Below, in pieces: positions 20,252 to 32,907 of a DNA stretch of 64,000 bases. The DNA comes from Ptychodera flava (lineage: Eukaryota; Hemichordata; Enteropneusta; Ptychoderidae). The stretch is taken from positions 29,163,615 to 29,227,614 of the forward strand of contig NC_091947.1 of the NCBI RefSeq assembly GCF_041260155.1, given 5' to 3'. Below the pieces are notes generated by a model. It searched no databases, was not told the origin of the DNA, and worked only from the letters and a program-made list of their open reading frames with translations. Each line of letters starts with the position of its first letter. The first letter of the stretch is position 1. Position numbers and translations under genes: made by a program.

Positions 20252-22228
20252 GCATGTGTAGATTTTGCACAACATGTACACTAAAGAGAGGTTGGCATAC
20301 ATATTAAACAGGAAACTTTTCCTTGAATCAATTTTGCATTGATGAGTTTCGTTTTCAGGGGGAGGGGGGCTTGACACTAAAACTAAGGAATTCTATTTCT
20401 TGTGTGTCAGCTTTTATGATCGAAAACCCTTTTAGATCTCAGAGATACTGATGTTGACAGCATGCCAATAAAAATTCAAACTAGCACAGAATGCCTTGCT
20501 TTGCCTGACCCATAGTGATCTCACCAGGTTTCCTTTAACTTGCCAGTTTTTTCATTTCTTTGCTGGATCAACCTGTAAATTCCTACAACAGGTGCATCAA
20601 TCTATTAACCAATGAGAACATGTCTTGAGATGAACAACAGGCCTGAAGACATGCATATGCTGATGTGCAGTCTGCTCAGAAGGTTAAATCTGATTGGTCG
20701 ATTGCCATTATTCACACCAACATAGGGTGTCTTATATTATAACTGTAAGATTCAGCCACCCTGTTGGATGTCAGCTTCCGAGACGCTGCACATCAGCCCA
20801 CATGCTTTGGTGCAGGTGTCATCCCAAAGTACTCATCACACACCTTTGTTTTCCTGCATTTGTCCAGTGGGTTAAGTGCTTTTTATGCCAATATTGTCAT
20901 AACTTTATTTGCAAACATTTTCATGTAGTAAATTTGTTGATGATGCGAAATCAAAATCATAATTCCACAGCTATTCATCAGGTTGTTTGTTGTGTTGAGA
21001 AATTTAAAAAGCCAATATTTAGACACTAAAATCCTTATGCATTCTTTAAAGCTATCTAGGAGTACAAAAGCCAATAGTGTAATCATAACCTTGTAAAACT
21101 CAGTTTTTTGATAAGATGTTTTGACATAGGTAAATGGCTTTGGAATTTTGTAGTTTTGAAGTCTCCCCCTCACAGCTGCCAACCTTTTACTACTATCCAG
21201 AATTCTACAAACAATTACTTGCACTTTGGCCTCAATTAAACCATCACTAGCAAATAAGACTAAATTCTTTATGTAGCCCATATGGAGCCCTGGCGTTCTG
21301 TATTTACGGTCAGTAAAATAGAATGCCAAATTACTTTCAATCTTGCTGTATTACTAACCATTACTAACCATTTTGCTTGTCTTTTAGCCATACTGCTGGC
21401 CAAAGAATTCTTTCACTCACTATAAATATATTCCTAATATAAATTGCATAATTATTAGACATGAAGCCTCAACCCCGTAAGGTGTTAACTATACACTTTA
21501 AAGGAAATCTAGCCATTATTGTAACCATAACCTTTCTCTAGTCTGATAGTGAAAATAGAATTGACATGATCAAAGTTTGTGGTGAGTTTGAAGGTGATTT
21601 TGATTTCCACGCAGACATATAATTTGTATGTTGTTATTAAAAACTAAATCAAAGAAATACATCTGTGTATCTCCAGATTGGTCAAGTATTTCTAAGGTAT
21701 TGTATTCCTATGGCAGCCATGTCACAAATAGGACATTCCATACAAATACTGATTTCAGCAGAGCTCAAATAATTGTTCAAAATATCTGTTCGGACAGGAG
21801 TCTTCTCCAAATAAGCAACAATGCCGGAATTTGCACAAGATATAATAATCTGATATGATATATGGAATCTGATATGTTGGACAAGAAGACACAACTCTCA
21901 CTATAAAGGCAGAGGAGGTCCGTTACTGCTATACGGGACTTTCCTCTGTGAAATACTCAAGGACTTAGGGAACCTTATATGTAAATGAGCTGTAGTTTTT
22001 TCAGACACTTGACCAGCTCTGTGTGTTAAAAATAGACATCACTTGTAATCGGGAATTCCATGACAATTCCTGCAATAAAAGATACAGTGGGGAGGTGAAA
22101 CCATTGGAATATAATTCTAGCCTACACTAACACTGCAGAACCAAGTATAGTGATTTCGACACTGTCCGCCGGAACCAGCAGAGTCCTGAAGACACTATTT
22201 CCATCTCTTACCTGGAAATCTTACAAAG
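20252..22228 (+). repeat. TLR upstream block B (diverged)
   Basis: Recognisably related to 7260-10322, from 'attttgcacaacatgt' through 'aatgccttgctttg' to the ATG of the second TLR, with many substitutions and indels. It has only one unit of the 21-bp repeat (about 21421-21440). It is an older duplicate than the block A/C pair. Confidence 0.8.
21935..21944 (+). promoter_or_regulatory. perfect kappaB site upstream of the second TLR copy
   Basis: GGGACTTTCC lies 294 bp before the ATG, about 33 bp after a TATAAAGG (21902-21909). It is conserved at the same relative place in all three TLR copies. Confidence 0.45.
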
Positions 22229-23785
22229 ATGTTTCAGCTTGTCGTCATTACTCTCCTACTGATGCAGTGTTGTCAGGTGGCTACACGTCTGGCCGTATGT
22301 AAGGTATACAATATGACCCAAGTAGACTGCTCTGGCAGAAGGTTTGAAAATGTTCCAGACAAACTACCAGTATTTGTGTCATATCTGGACTTGTCAGGGA
22401 ATCTAATCGCCGAGATCAGTTGTGTTTCCTTCAAAGGCCTGGGTCAACTCAAAGGATTGAATCTACAGTATAATGAGCTCTCTGTAACACGAGGAAAACC
22501 TTTCAGTGGACTTTCTACCCTGGAATACCTAGATCTTGAGGGAAACAGACTTGCCGCTATTCCTGAAAATCTATTTTCTGATTTAAAGAACCTGAAGATA
22601 CTCATCCTGACATCAAACACTCTGGCAAAATTGTACCCATCATCTTTTCATGGACTTTGGCAGTTGAATAAATTGCGATTGAATCGCAACGCAATTTCCA
22701 CTCTACCAGATGGGATATTCCGAGAATCAACGCAGATGACAGTGATTAACTTGGATCAGAACAAACTATCCTGTTTTCCACAAACAGCCTTGAAACCGTT
22801 GCTCAAAATCAACGAAATCTCCCTGAATCGGAACAGCTTTCGTGAAAATTGCGCTGAAGTCGGGCTGGGACATTTTACCGCACTTGAGAAGCTGATGCTT
22901 TCAGGATGCAACATTCAAGACTCAATGTTAGATAATTTCAATTTTGCACAAGCCCCTACTTTACATGATCTCGACCTAAGTAGTAACAATCTGAAAGATC
23001 CAGATGCCAAACTGCCTGTAAATGTGACAGTATTGAATGTTGATGGTAATGCTATTTCAGCTGAGACATTAGCTGTTATGCTTCGAGATCTCAAACTTTT
23101 AAAAGTCAAATCTCTGAACCTTCGGGGGCAATTTGACAACCCCAGTCAGATCACAAATACCACCTTCAAAGGATTTCAAGGAACAAACTTTCAAAAACTT
23201 GATCTTTCCAGCAACTATATATACGTACTACCACATCGTGTATTTCAGTGGCTCCAGCACCTAACGACGCTGACAATAGAAAACAATAACCTTTATTCCC
23301 TTTCTAGAGGAGTTTTTCAAGGCCTTGACCGTTTAATCACATTGATACTGACCCAAAACAACTTATCAAACATCACACAAGTGTCTCAAAGTATTGCAGA
23401 CCTTCGTCAGCTGCAGTTTCTACATCTAAACTTCAACGAATTCTCCGGTCAAATCCCTCCGGGTATTTTTGAAACAGTTCCCTCTTTGTTAGTATTGGAC
23501 CTTTCAGACAACAGTTTTACATCTATTCATCCAAACAGTTTCACTTCCCTTCCAAATTTACAATTTCTAGACTTGTCTTACAATGCAATTCAATACTCAG
23601 TACCCCACGCTGCCTTTTCTTTCATCACATCATTGCAAACACTCAATTTGACGGGCAATAACCTTGGCAGCTGGATTCCATATTTCGATGGCGCACAGCC
23701 TCTTAAAGGTCTCACACACCTCAAAGGATTATCGATAAGTTGTTTATCTCCAAGCATCTGGTATTCTTATCTAAGACTTCAATAG
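22229..23785 (+). pseudogene. Toll-like receptor copy 2, truncated in the ectodomain
   Basis: The 518-residue frame starts like the intact receptor (MFQLVVITLLLMQCCQVATRLAVCKVYNM) and runs through the LRRs without a break. At about 23763 TLR sequence stops and the frame ends ten residues later in sequence of block C (tctaagacttcaatag). LRRCT, membrane helix and TIR are all absent. The LRRs are clearly more diverged from copies 1 and 3 than those two are from each other. It keeps an intact signal peptide and no nonsense change, so a secreted LRR decoy is conceivable, but the abrupt end in duplicated flank sequence makes a deletion product more likely. Confidence 0.85.
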
Positions 23786-25053
23786 TCCTGCAAAAAATCA
23801 GCTAAATTGGTTTACAATTGAGAAAGTTGAAAAATTAGACTGGTTGCTATTCTCCATACATTATAAACAGCACAGATACCCGAATCCCATTTTGCATGGA
23901 CGAGTTCATTTTGAGGCAGAAGGGGCGGTTGATACCCAAACTTAGGAATTACATTTTTCATGCGTCGGCTTTATTGATGGACAACCCTATAGATTTCGGT
24001 GATTCTGATGTTGACAACATATGCCTATAAAAATTCATGCAAGCAGGGAATGCCTTGCTTTGGCTGATCCCACAGTGATCTGACAAGGTTGTCTGTAACT
24101 TGCCTCTGTATGCATTTCTCTGCTGGATCAACCTGTGAATTCGTAAAACAGATGCATCAATCTATTAACCAATGAGAATGTGTCTTGGGATGAGCTACAG
24201 GTAGTAGGACATGCTTCAGTGCAGGTTAATTACGACACTCCTTTGTTTTCTTAAATTTGTCCATCTCTTCTTAAGCGCCATTTTACCAGTGGTTTAAGTG
24301 CTTTTCACGCAAATGTTGTGACAACTTTATTTGTAAACATTTGTATGTAATAAATTTGTTGGAAATATGGAACTTTGATTCTGCGGCTATTCATTGGGTG
24401 TTTGTTGTGTTGAAGAAATTTAGAAAGCCAATATTTAGACACTAAAGTAATATTACTATCTTCAAATTTGTCTAGGAGTGCAACAGCCAATAGCGTAACT
24501 CAAAATTTGGTAAAATTCACAGTTTTTGATCAGATGTTTTGACATACAGGTATGTGAATGGCTTTGGGATTTTGAATACATTTTACATTTTCACTGTCTC
24601 CTCACATGCTGACCTTTTACTACTATTCAGAATTCTGCAAACCCACCCTTGCTCATTGGTCTCATCTGAACTACTATTGTACAAGACTAACTTCTGTATG
24701 TAGCCTGTATATGTATTTTAGCTTTTATCAGAAAAATGCAAGATACCCTCAGGTAGCCATATTGCTAAACAAATGGCAAAATGACCAGTCATACAAAGAG
24801 AGGAGAAGTAATTTGGCCATTGTTTTACCAATAATGCAGCTCCTGTAAATACAAGAATACAAGAGCTCCATGGCCACAGCCCTGGGCCTCAGCAGATGTT
24901 ACTGTTGATCTGTGTCTACTTTAAACAACATCAATTGATGAAGCTGCACTATCAGTAAAATAGACTGCCGAATTTCTTTCTATCTGGCTGTATGACTTGT
25001 CATTTTGCTACTCATTTAGCAATATTGCTATCCAAAGGAATTCTTGCCCTCAC

Positions 25054-25492
25054 TGTAAATATATTCCTAATTGCTGTAAATATATTCCTAATCGCTGTAA
25101 ATATATTCCTAATCGCTGTAAATATATACCTAATTGCTGTAAATATATTCCTAATCGCTGTAAATATATTCCTAATCCCTGTAAATATATTTCTAATCAC
25201 TTTAAATACATTCCTAATCACTGTAAATATATTCCTAATCACTGTGAGTATATTCCTAATTGCTGTAAATACATTCCTAATCGCTGTAAATATATTCCTA
25301 GTCGCTATAAATATATTCCTAATCGCTGTTAATATATTCCTAATCGCTGTAAATATATTCCTAATCACTGTGAATATATTCCTAATTGCTGTAAATACAT
25401 TCCTAATCGCTGTAAATATATTCCTAGTTGCTATAAATATATTCCTAATTGCTGTAAATATAATCCTAATCACTGTAAATATATTCCTAATA
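25054..25492. repeat. 21-bp minisatellite, about 21 units
   Basis: Same unit and largely the same order of variant units as 9023-9520, but about three units shorter. The aligned variants (TGTGAGTATA, TGTTAATATA, the aatcc variant) show both arrays descend from one array and then changed length. Confidence 0.97.
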
Positions 25493-25980
25493 AGCAGCTA
25501 ATTTATTTTACATGAAGGCGTTTTCCATGTAGCATGTTAACCATACATTTGTAAGGAAATCTAGCAATTATTGCAATCTTAACCTTTCTCTAGTCTTAAA
25601 GTGAAACAAGAATTGATATGATCAAAGTTTGTAGTGAATTTGAATTTGATTCTGGTTTCCAAATTGACATTTAATTTGTATTTTGCTTATTAAAATCTAA
25701 ATCAAAGAAGTACATCGGTGTTCTTAAGTATAGCCAAAATATTTCTTTGGTAGTCAATGTAGCCATGTCAGAATAGGGCATCACAAAGAATACAACTACT
25801 GATCTCAGCAGAGCAGAACTAAAATAATTTTTCAAAATATCTCTTCTGACAAGAGTCTTCTCCAAATAAGCAGCAATGCTTGAATGTACACAAGATCATG
25901 AGTTGAAGCTTCTGATATCTTGGACACGAAGAAGGTAGATCTCTCACCATAAAGGTGGAGGAGGTCTGTCACTGCAATAC

Positions 25981-25990
25981 GGGACTTTCC
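25981..25990 (+). promoter_or_regulatory. perfect kappaB site upstream of the third TLR copy
   Basis: GGGACTTTCC, 311 bp before the ATG at 26292, at the same spacing as the AGGACTTTCC variant of the intact gene. Confidence 0.45.
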
Positions 25991-27021
25991 TCTGTGAAAT
26001 ACTCAAGGACTTAGGGAACTTTTATGTAAATGAGGCTGTAGCTTTTTCAGAGAGACTTGACCAGGTCTGTGTGCTGAAAATAGACATCAATTGTAATGGG
26101 GAATTCCATGACAATTTCTGCAATGAAAGATACTGTGGGGAAGTGTAACCATTGATCTATTATTCTAGCCTTCACAAACACTGAAGAACCAAAGCCATTA
26201 AGTAGTAAGTAACTTCCACACTGTCCTGCAGAATCAGCAGAGACCTGAAGACTGACTTAAAAACTGTCTTTTCCTTAGAAATCTTACAAAGATGTTTACC
26301 TTTGTTGTCATCATTTTCCTACTGATGCAGTGTTGTCAGGTGGCTACACGTCAGGCCATATGTAAGGTGTACAATGTGAGCAAAGTTGACTGCTCTGGCA
26401 GAAATTTTGAAAATGTTCCAGACAAACTACCAGCATTTGCGTCTTATCTGGACTTGTCTAGGAATCAAATTCAGGAGATAGGTTCAGATTCCTTCAACAA
26501 AGGACTTGATCAACTCAAACAATTGAATCTACAAAGTAATGGGCTCAACGTAATTCATGGCAGACCTTTCAGCAGACTTGCTGCTCTGGATTTATGGATC
26601 TAACAGGAAACACACTTTCGTCCATTCCTCAGAATCTTTTCGCTGATTTGAAGAACCTGAAGATACTCATCCTGACATGGAATTATAATAATAATAATAA
26701 CAAGGCAGTATTGCTGAAGACAATGAGTACTTGGGCCGTGATAAAGTAATTTTGAGGACAATATACTACTATTCAAATATGGTCTTGAATTTCCTCCTGT
26801 CAATGAGGCATTTGATTAACTGGTTATTAAACGAAGCAATGGCATGACAACGGCAAAATATGTCTAGCAACTTTTGTGGAGTTTGAGGCAGGGGTTCTTT
26901 ATTTACAGCGGGAATTGCTTAAACTCCTTAAATATTCAAATTACAGCAAATTTCTTTTGTTCTCGATGGTAGATGTCTAATATTTAGATGGGCATATTTA
27001 GATTTCTACCCTATAGTTATC

Positions 27022-27930
27022 CCTATATACCAAAAATCGGACATCCAGCTCTATTGGCTTGCTCAGAATTAGATATGCACATAATTAATGAGGTACAATA
27101 TGTGGTGTCATAAGGTGTCCCATCATACCATTTATGAAGGTGTGTAGCACTTGTGGTTACTGAGTTGTGGACAAATATATATTTGAGGTCAAAGGTCATC
27201 GAGGTCACGTGACATTTTGTCAAAATAATTGTATTGCTAAGTTATTCCTATATACCAAAAATCAGACCTCCAGCTCTATTGGCGCGCTCAAAATTATATA
27301 TGCGCATAATTAATGAGGTACAATATGTGGTGTCATAAGGTGTCTTATCATACCAAATATGAAGGATGTAGCACTTGTGGTTACTGAGTTGTGGACAAAT
27401 ATATATATTTGAGGTCAAAGGTCATTGAGGTAACGTCACATTTTGTCATAATAATTGTATTGCTAAGTTATTCCTATATACCAAAAATCAGACCTCTAGT
27501 TCTATTGGCTCGCTCAAAATAAGATATGCACATAATAATGAGGTACAATATATGGTGTCATAAGGTGTCCTTTCATACCAAATATGAAGGTGTAGCACTT
27601 GTGGTTACTGAGTTGTGGACAAATATGTATATTTTAGGTCAAAGGTCATTGAGGTCACGTGAAGTTTTGTCAAACAAATTATATTGTTAACTTATCCCTA
27701 TATACTAGTACCAGAAATCAGACCTCTTGCTCTATTGGCTCGCTCATAATTAGATATGCACATAATTAATGGGGTACAATATGTGGCGTCATAAGGTGTC
27801 CCATCATACCAAATATGAAAGGTTTAGCACTTGTGGTTACTGAGTTATGGACAATAATGTATATTTCAGGTCAAGGTCACCAAGGTCACATGATATTTTG
27901 TCAAAATGTCTGAGATATCTGCGTGAACCG
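27022..27930. repeat. tandem array, four units of about 225 bp
   Basis: Units start (cctatata) at about 27022, 27247, 27473 and 27696. Each holds 'tctattgg', 'catacca', 'gtagcacttgtggttactga' and an AGGTCA cluster. The array ends in 'gatggactcacggacgg' and 'ataagccccctggac', which also occurs in variant form at 28240-28300. Confidence 0.92.
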
Positions 27931-28787
27931 ATGGACTCACTGATGGACTCACGGACGGATATGAGCCAATCTATAAGCCCCCTGGACTTTATCCGTGGGG
28001 ACAAAAAAACTGTTCACTGCATCCTTTAGGCAATATGAATACAATGAGAAACTAAATTTTTATTTTTCTTGGCATCATACATGCGAGTCTATGGAGAACT
28101 GCCTTATACATGGGAGTCTATGGAGGTGTAAACTAAAAAGTCCTCTAACACGGCCAAATTTGATAGCATTGTGAAACAAATCGACGTGCATCTGTATGGG
28201 GTTGGGTACTAGGCGTGAACGGACGGACGGACGGACGGACATGACCAAACCTATAAGTCCCCTCGGACTTCGTCGTCCCCTCGGACTTCGTCCGTGGTAA
28301 TTAAAAACAACGCAACAGTTATTACAGCTACACCGGCAGTAGGTTCATATCCAGAGCCCCGTACGGTCTGCCGCCGTCGCTTGAAAACAATCTCATGCAC
28401 CCGGCCATATGGGCAGCTGGCCGGATGCATGACTTCCCGGAGAAGGCGAGCTGTCACGTTCAAGCTCAGGATTATTTGTCGATCAAATTTCAATAAATTT
28501 ACCTTACCTAGATGAAATTTTGTCTATAGGCTGAAATTTCGCCGAAGTTTGACAAAATTACATAGCACACAGCATCGTACGCAGGGCCAGCGAGAGAGTT
28601 GCCGACATCGACGGTTATTTACGAGAAGTGAAAAAAGACTGTCATTTTTGGAAGCGATCGAGTAGCTGAGGTAGGCTGGGATACGACTTGGGCCCAAGAA
28701 CGCTGAATTTCGGCAGTAATTTGGCTTTTTACGTCAAGTTTCAAAATGGATTTGAAGTCACCGACCCAACGTACGGGTCTTTGCAGG

Positions 28788-28845
28788 GCTGTGGTGAGCG
28801 GGGCGGTTAGCTGTAGCGGAACACACAGCATCGTACGCAGGGCTA
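28788..28845 (+). repeat. 58-bp motif shared with the large palindrome at 17273-17330
   Basis: Almost identical from 'gctgtggtgagcggggcg' to 'catcgtacgcagggcta', both 58 bp long. A further partial copy (agcatcgtacgcagggcc) lies at about 28571. It is likely the conserved end of a dispersed fold-back element. Confidence 0.85.
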
Positions 28846-31800
28846 GTTGACCCCAAGTGCAAATGTGTTCGCGATCAAATCTTCCTATATTTTTTTCAGA
28901 ATTTTCACAAAATCATTGCTTCTTACATCTTTTATAAAATATAAAATACTAAAATAAAACTGCGATGTGCAATGTCTCCAGATTTCTAAAATATCGTTCG
29001 TTGACCGTTCGACGCAAACTTGTGACGCAGTTGAAATTCAATACTGACCGCCAAATAATCTTTATGAGACGAGATCAGTCTAGACATCCTCCAAATTATC
29101 CAACCATTCGCATTGGAGTTCAGCTCGCTTAGAGTATCATAACATTTTTCGGCCTTCTTTTAGATCGACCCTAATATCTCCCATTTAGGAAATAAATACA
29201 CAAGCTACCTCGACAAAACTTCGTGCACCATCCAAGACCAAACGCACTACAAATCTGTCTTGACGTCATCATCTCCTTACATGGTAATCGGCATACCGTA
29301 TTTTTTAGCAAAGGGGACACAGAATACGTCGGAGTATTCAGTTTCAAAACGTATTACATCGTGTGATGTTGTCAAAAAAAGTCATGTTACTGCAGTGGTA
29401 TAAATTACAAAACACAAAAGTTCAAATCAGTTTATTTTGGACTGGCTTTACCTAACATTTCATATTGTTTCTTATGCCAGATTTGACCACGTGCTTACTG
29501 GCGACCCCTTTTCATGCAAATTTTGTGTCAAATGATGTGTTCCCCTGGAAAAACAAACGTACGATTTCTAAATGAAGGAGGCGAAATTTGCCCTCAAGAC
29601 TCGAAACCACCCCTTTATGGGGTGTACCTAGCTATTTTTAACGAGCTTCTCGAATCTGCAGCTCTATTTCGAAATGATGGTCTGGTTTTCTCAGCTCAAG
29701 GATAAGTGTTCTCCATCGCTGTGGGCATTACTATTCTCAACCGGGGGTACAGTTTCCAGTCGTAATTTTTTCATTGTGTCCGGGATATAAAACCTTTCCT
29801 TTTCAAACTTTCTCTTTGATTAACACTAATCCACATCTTGTCATGATTAAACATGTTTCAATTTAAATGTTAAATTCTGGTCTCGAGCCCTCCTGTTCGA
29901 CCAAACTGAAATTACCCCTCCCACTTTGGCTCGTCCAGTGGTGTAGCAAGGGTCGTGCCATCGCCTAGGAAACGGAGGGTGCATTAATTGTTGCATTTCG
30001 ATGCACATTTTGATTATATTCAGAAGATTTTGTGGCAAAAACTCAGATAGAGAAGCATTTATATTCACATCTCACTTATTCAAGACTGGCTGAGAGCAGC
30101 ACTTCCATTCAGTTAACATCATTACGCCATTTATTATGCCAAGAAAGATGAAGCCAAGACATTTTGCCCTCCCTGGTCTCAGCCAGAAATGGTTATACCT
30201 TACAGAGTTTTTTCCCACGGAATGAAAACAAATGTACTTGGGCTGAGGCCCAAGTACAATAATAATAATGGGTTCTTATATAGCGCACATATCCACAAGT
30301 ACATGTGATCAAGGCGCTTTTACAATTATTATTACCCCTGGTCACTGGACCTAATATGATACCACTCAACTCCCTGGGGGAGCAAACAACAGCTCACATG
30401 TGCAGCCAATAAGCGCAGCAGAGCTAAACAAACACATTACAACCACTGTCCTGTTATGTGGCCGAATTGTACCCAACATCTTTTCATGGACTTGGGCGTT
30501 TAAATGAACTGCATTTGGATAATAACAAGATTTCCACATTACCGAATGGAATTTTCAAAGGACTGACACAGATGACGGTGATTAACTTGGATGGGAACAA
30601 ACTATCATGTTTTCCACTAACAGTCTTGAAACCACTCGTCAAACTCAGAGAAATCTCACTTCATGGTAATAGATTTTATAAAAATTGCACAAGATTCGAT
30701 CTGAGACACTTTACTGCACTTGAAAAGCTCGGGCTTTCAGGATGCGCCATTCGAGACGCAATGTTAGAGCATTTCAAGTTCGTACAGGTTCCCACATTGC
30801 AGGACCTCGACCTCGGAAATAACAATCTCAGATACCCAGATGCCAAACTTTTTGGAAATGTCACTGTATTGAGTCTCAATCAGATTTTTATTTCAGCCGA
30901 CACATTAGCCAAATTATGTCAACATCTCAGACACTCCAAAGTCAAATCTCTGCATCTTCAGCATCAACCGGATCGGTTTCCATATGACTCCTGGCAGATC
31001 ACAAATACCACCTTCAGAGGACTTCAAGAGATAAGCCTTGAAAAACTTGATATTTCCTTTAACTTCATACCTGTACTACCACCAGGTGTATTTCAGTGGC
31101 TGCAGTATCTAACGACACTGAACATTACAGACAGTAAAGTTTACTTCCTTATCAATAGATCATTCAAGGGATTGGACCATTTGATCACATTGATTCTGAC
31201 TCGGAACACTTTATCAAACATCAAAGAAGTGTCTCAAAGTATTGCAGAACTTCGTCAGCTGCAGTTTCTACATCTTAACCAGAACAAATTCTCCGTGAAA
31301 TCCCTCCGAATATTTTTGCATCAGTACCCTCTTTGTTAGTATTAGACCTTTCAGAAAACAGTTTTACATCTATTCATCGGAACAGTTTCACTTCGCTTCC
31401 AAATTTACTATATCTAGACTTGTCTCACAATGCTATTCATCACACGGGTAGTGGTGCATTTTCCTTCCTCATATCATTGCAAACACTCTATCTGAAGGGC
31501 AATGACTTGGGCAGCGACGATCAATTTCCTCTGAGCCCACACCCACTTAAAGGTCTTAAACACCTTAAACAATTATCAGTAAGTGTGTATCGTCCAGAAT
31601 ATTTGTACCTTGAAGATGTTCCATCTCTCGAGTACTTGCATATTTCTAGTCCCCCATCATCAGTGAAGAGTTCTTCCCTGGAAAGCATTGATAACGTTGT
31701 TTTTGACTTTTTCTCACTACAAAAAGCCAATCTGTCCAGGCTTGAAACAGTTCACATTGAGAAAGCCGATATCAAGACAACACCATCGTTTTTGTGGTAC

Positions 31801-32907
31801 TTAATTCTGAATGACGGCGATTACAAGGGCTTTAACGATACAAAGCTAAACAGTGTACCCTGGAATAACATGACAACTCTTAGATTATATGACAGTACAT
31901 GGACAGAAGGAGAGCAAGAACTGATGTTTCTTTTGAAACTCTTTCCAAACCTAGAGGTGCTCTCTCTGAAAGCATTCAATGGACTTCAATACATGGATGT
32001 AATTCCGAACACAGTCACAAGGCTCCAATCCCTGGATATCAGTTCCAACCAGATAACAAAGATAAACACTAATGTGCTTAAGTCACTACCCAATCTCAAG
32101 ATCTTGGACATCCATCAAAACCCGTTCACCTGCTCAAAATGTGAAATGAAAAGTCTTGTTCAGTGGCTTGAAAATGACAAAATGGTTTCGTTATCGGAAG
32201 TTCCTACATGTGCCACACCTCAGGAAATGGATGGTGTTTCCTTGCTGACACTAGAATTTGGATGGGAATGTAACTTGGGTTTTATGGTTTCTGTTCCAAC
32301 TACTTGCATTGTCGTTGTTCTAATTGTGGCTTTAGCGGTTGGCATTCGATTCCGATGGCACATACGCTACCTATTATTTATGCTGAAACTAAGACGTGGC
32401 GGATATCAACTCCAAGATGACGGCGAAGACCAACCACTGAATAAAAAGTATGACGCCTTTGTTGTGTATAATGAGCACGACGGAGAGTGGGTAATGCAGG
32501 AATTGATTCCGAACTTAGAAAATGGTGATCCGCCAAATTTCAAGCTGTGTATTCACGAACGTGATTTTATGCCAGGTAATGACATATTTGAAAATATTTT
32601 GGATAGCATTGAAAACAGTAATAAGACACTGCTCATACTCTCTCCCCACTTTGCACAGAGTGAGTGGTGCTACTTTGAAATGAGAATGGCATAAAGCCAG
32701 TTATTTGAAGAAAAGAAGGATATCTTACTGATGGTGATGTTACAGGACATCCCCGATGACGTAATGCCGCGGGTATTGCGGAAAATACTCATGACAAAGC
32801 CATACCTTGAGTGGCCTGAGAATGACCTTGGAAAGAGGTTATTTTGGCAGAAACTGAAAGTAGCTATACAGTCAGAAAGTAGAGTCAACAGAATTGCCAA
32901 TGTGTGA

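Larger units (their letters stand above)
23764..26291 (+). repeat. TLR upstream block C (duplicate of 7734-10322)
   Basis: Nearly identical to block A by eye from 'tctaagacttcaatag' up to the ATG of the third TLR. Its left edge is fused inside the second TLR's LRR region. Confidence 0.9.
26683..30457. mobile_element. composite insertion in the third TLR copy
   Basis: TLR sequence breaks off at 'tggaat' (26682) and resumes at 'gccgaattg' (30461). The inserted about 3.8 kb holds a TAA-rich edge on each side (ataataataat near 26684 and 30261), a four-unit 225-bp array (27022-27930), a GGAC/GAC-rich stretch (28215-28300), a hairpin near 28395-28432, a 58-bp motif shared with 17273-17330, and a palindrome (gtacttgggc/gcccaagtac) at about 30235-30258. 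Near 30270-30325 'tatatagcgca...aaggcgctttta' resembles the end of a dispersed short element. No transposase or RT frame is visible. It is probably several nested elements. Confidence 0.75.
26292..32907 (+). pseudogene. Toll-like receptor copy 3, interrupted and with multiple lesions
   Basis: Close relative of the intact receptor at 10323. Segments: 26292-26682 (signal peptide, LRRNT, first LRRs), then about 3.8 kb of inserted sequence, then about 30458-32907. Lesions by alignment to the intact copy: a one-base loss near 26588 giving a stop at 26601-26603; the insertion; a one-base loss near 31291, where the frame passes from 30458-31339 to 31333-32694; and CAA to TAA at 32692-32694 in the TIR domain after FEMRMA. 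Beyond that stop the frame continues to TGA 32905-32907 with box 3 preserved. Box 2 RDFMPG is intact. No full receptor can be made unless the insertion is spliced out and the frameshifts are assembly errors. Confidence 0.92.

Noticed and set aside
24992-25501. Second set of heptad-repeat frames
   Set aside because: Same minisatellite artefact as at 8961-9524.
28330-28360. tRNA-like B box (ggttcatatcc) as a tRNA or SINE head
   Set aside because: No matching A box or cloverleaf could be drawn around it.
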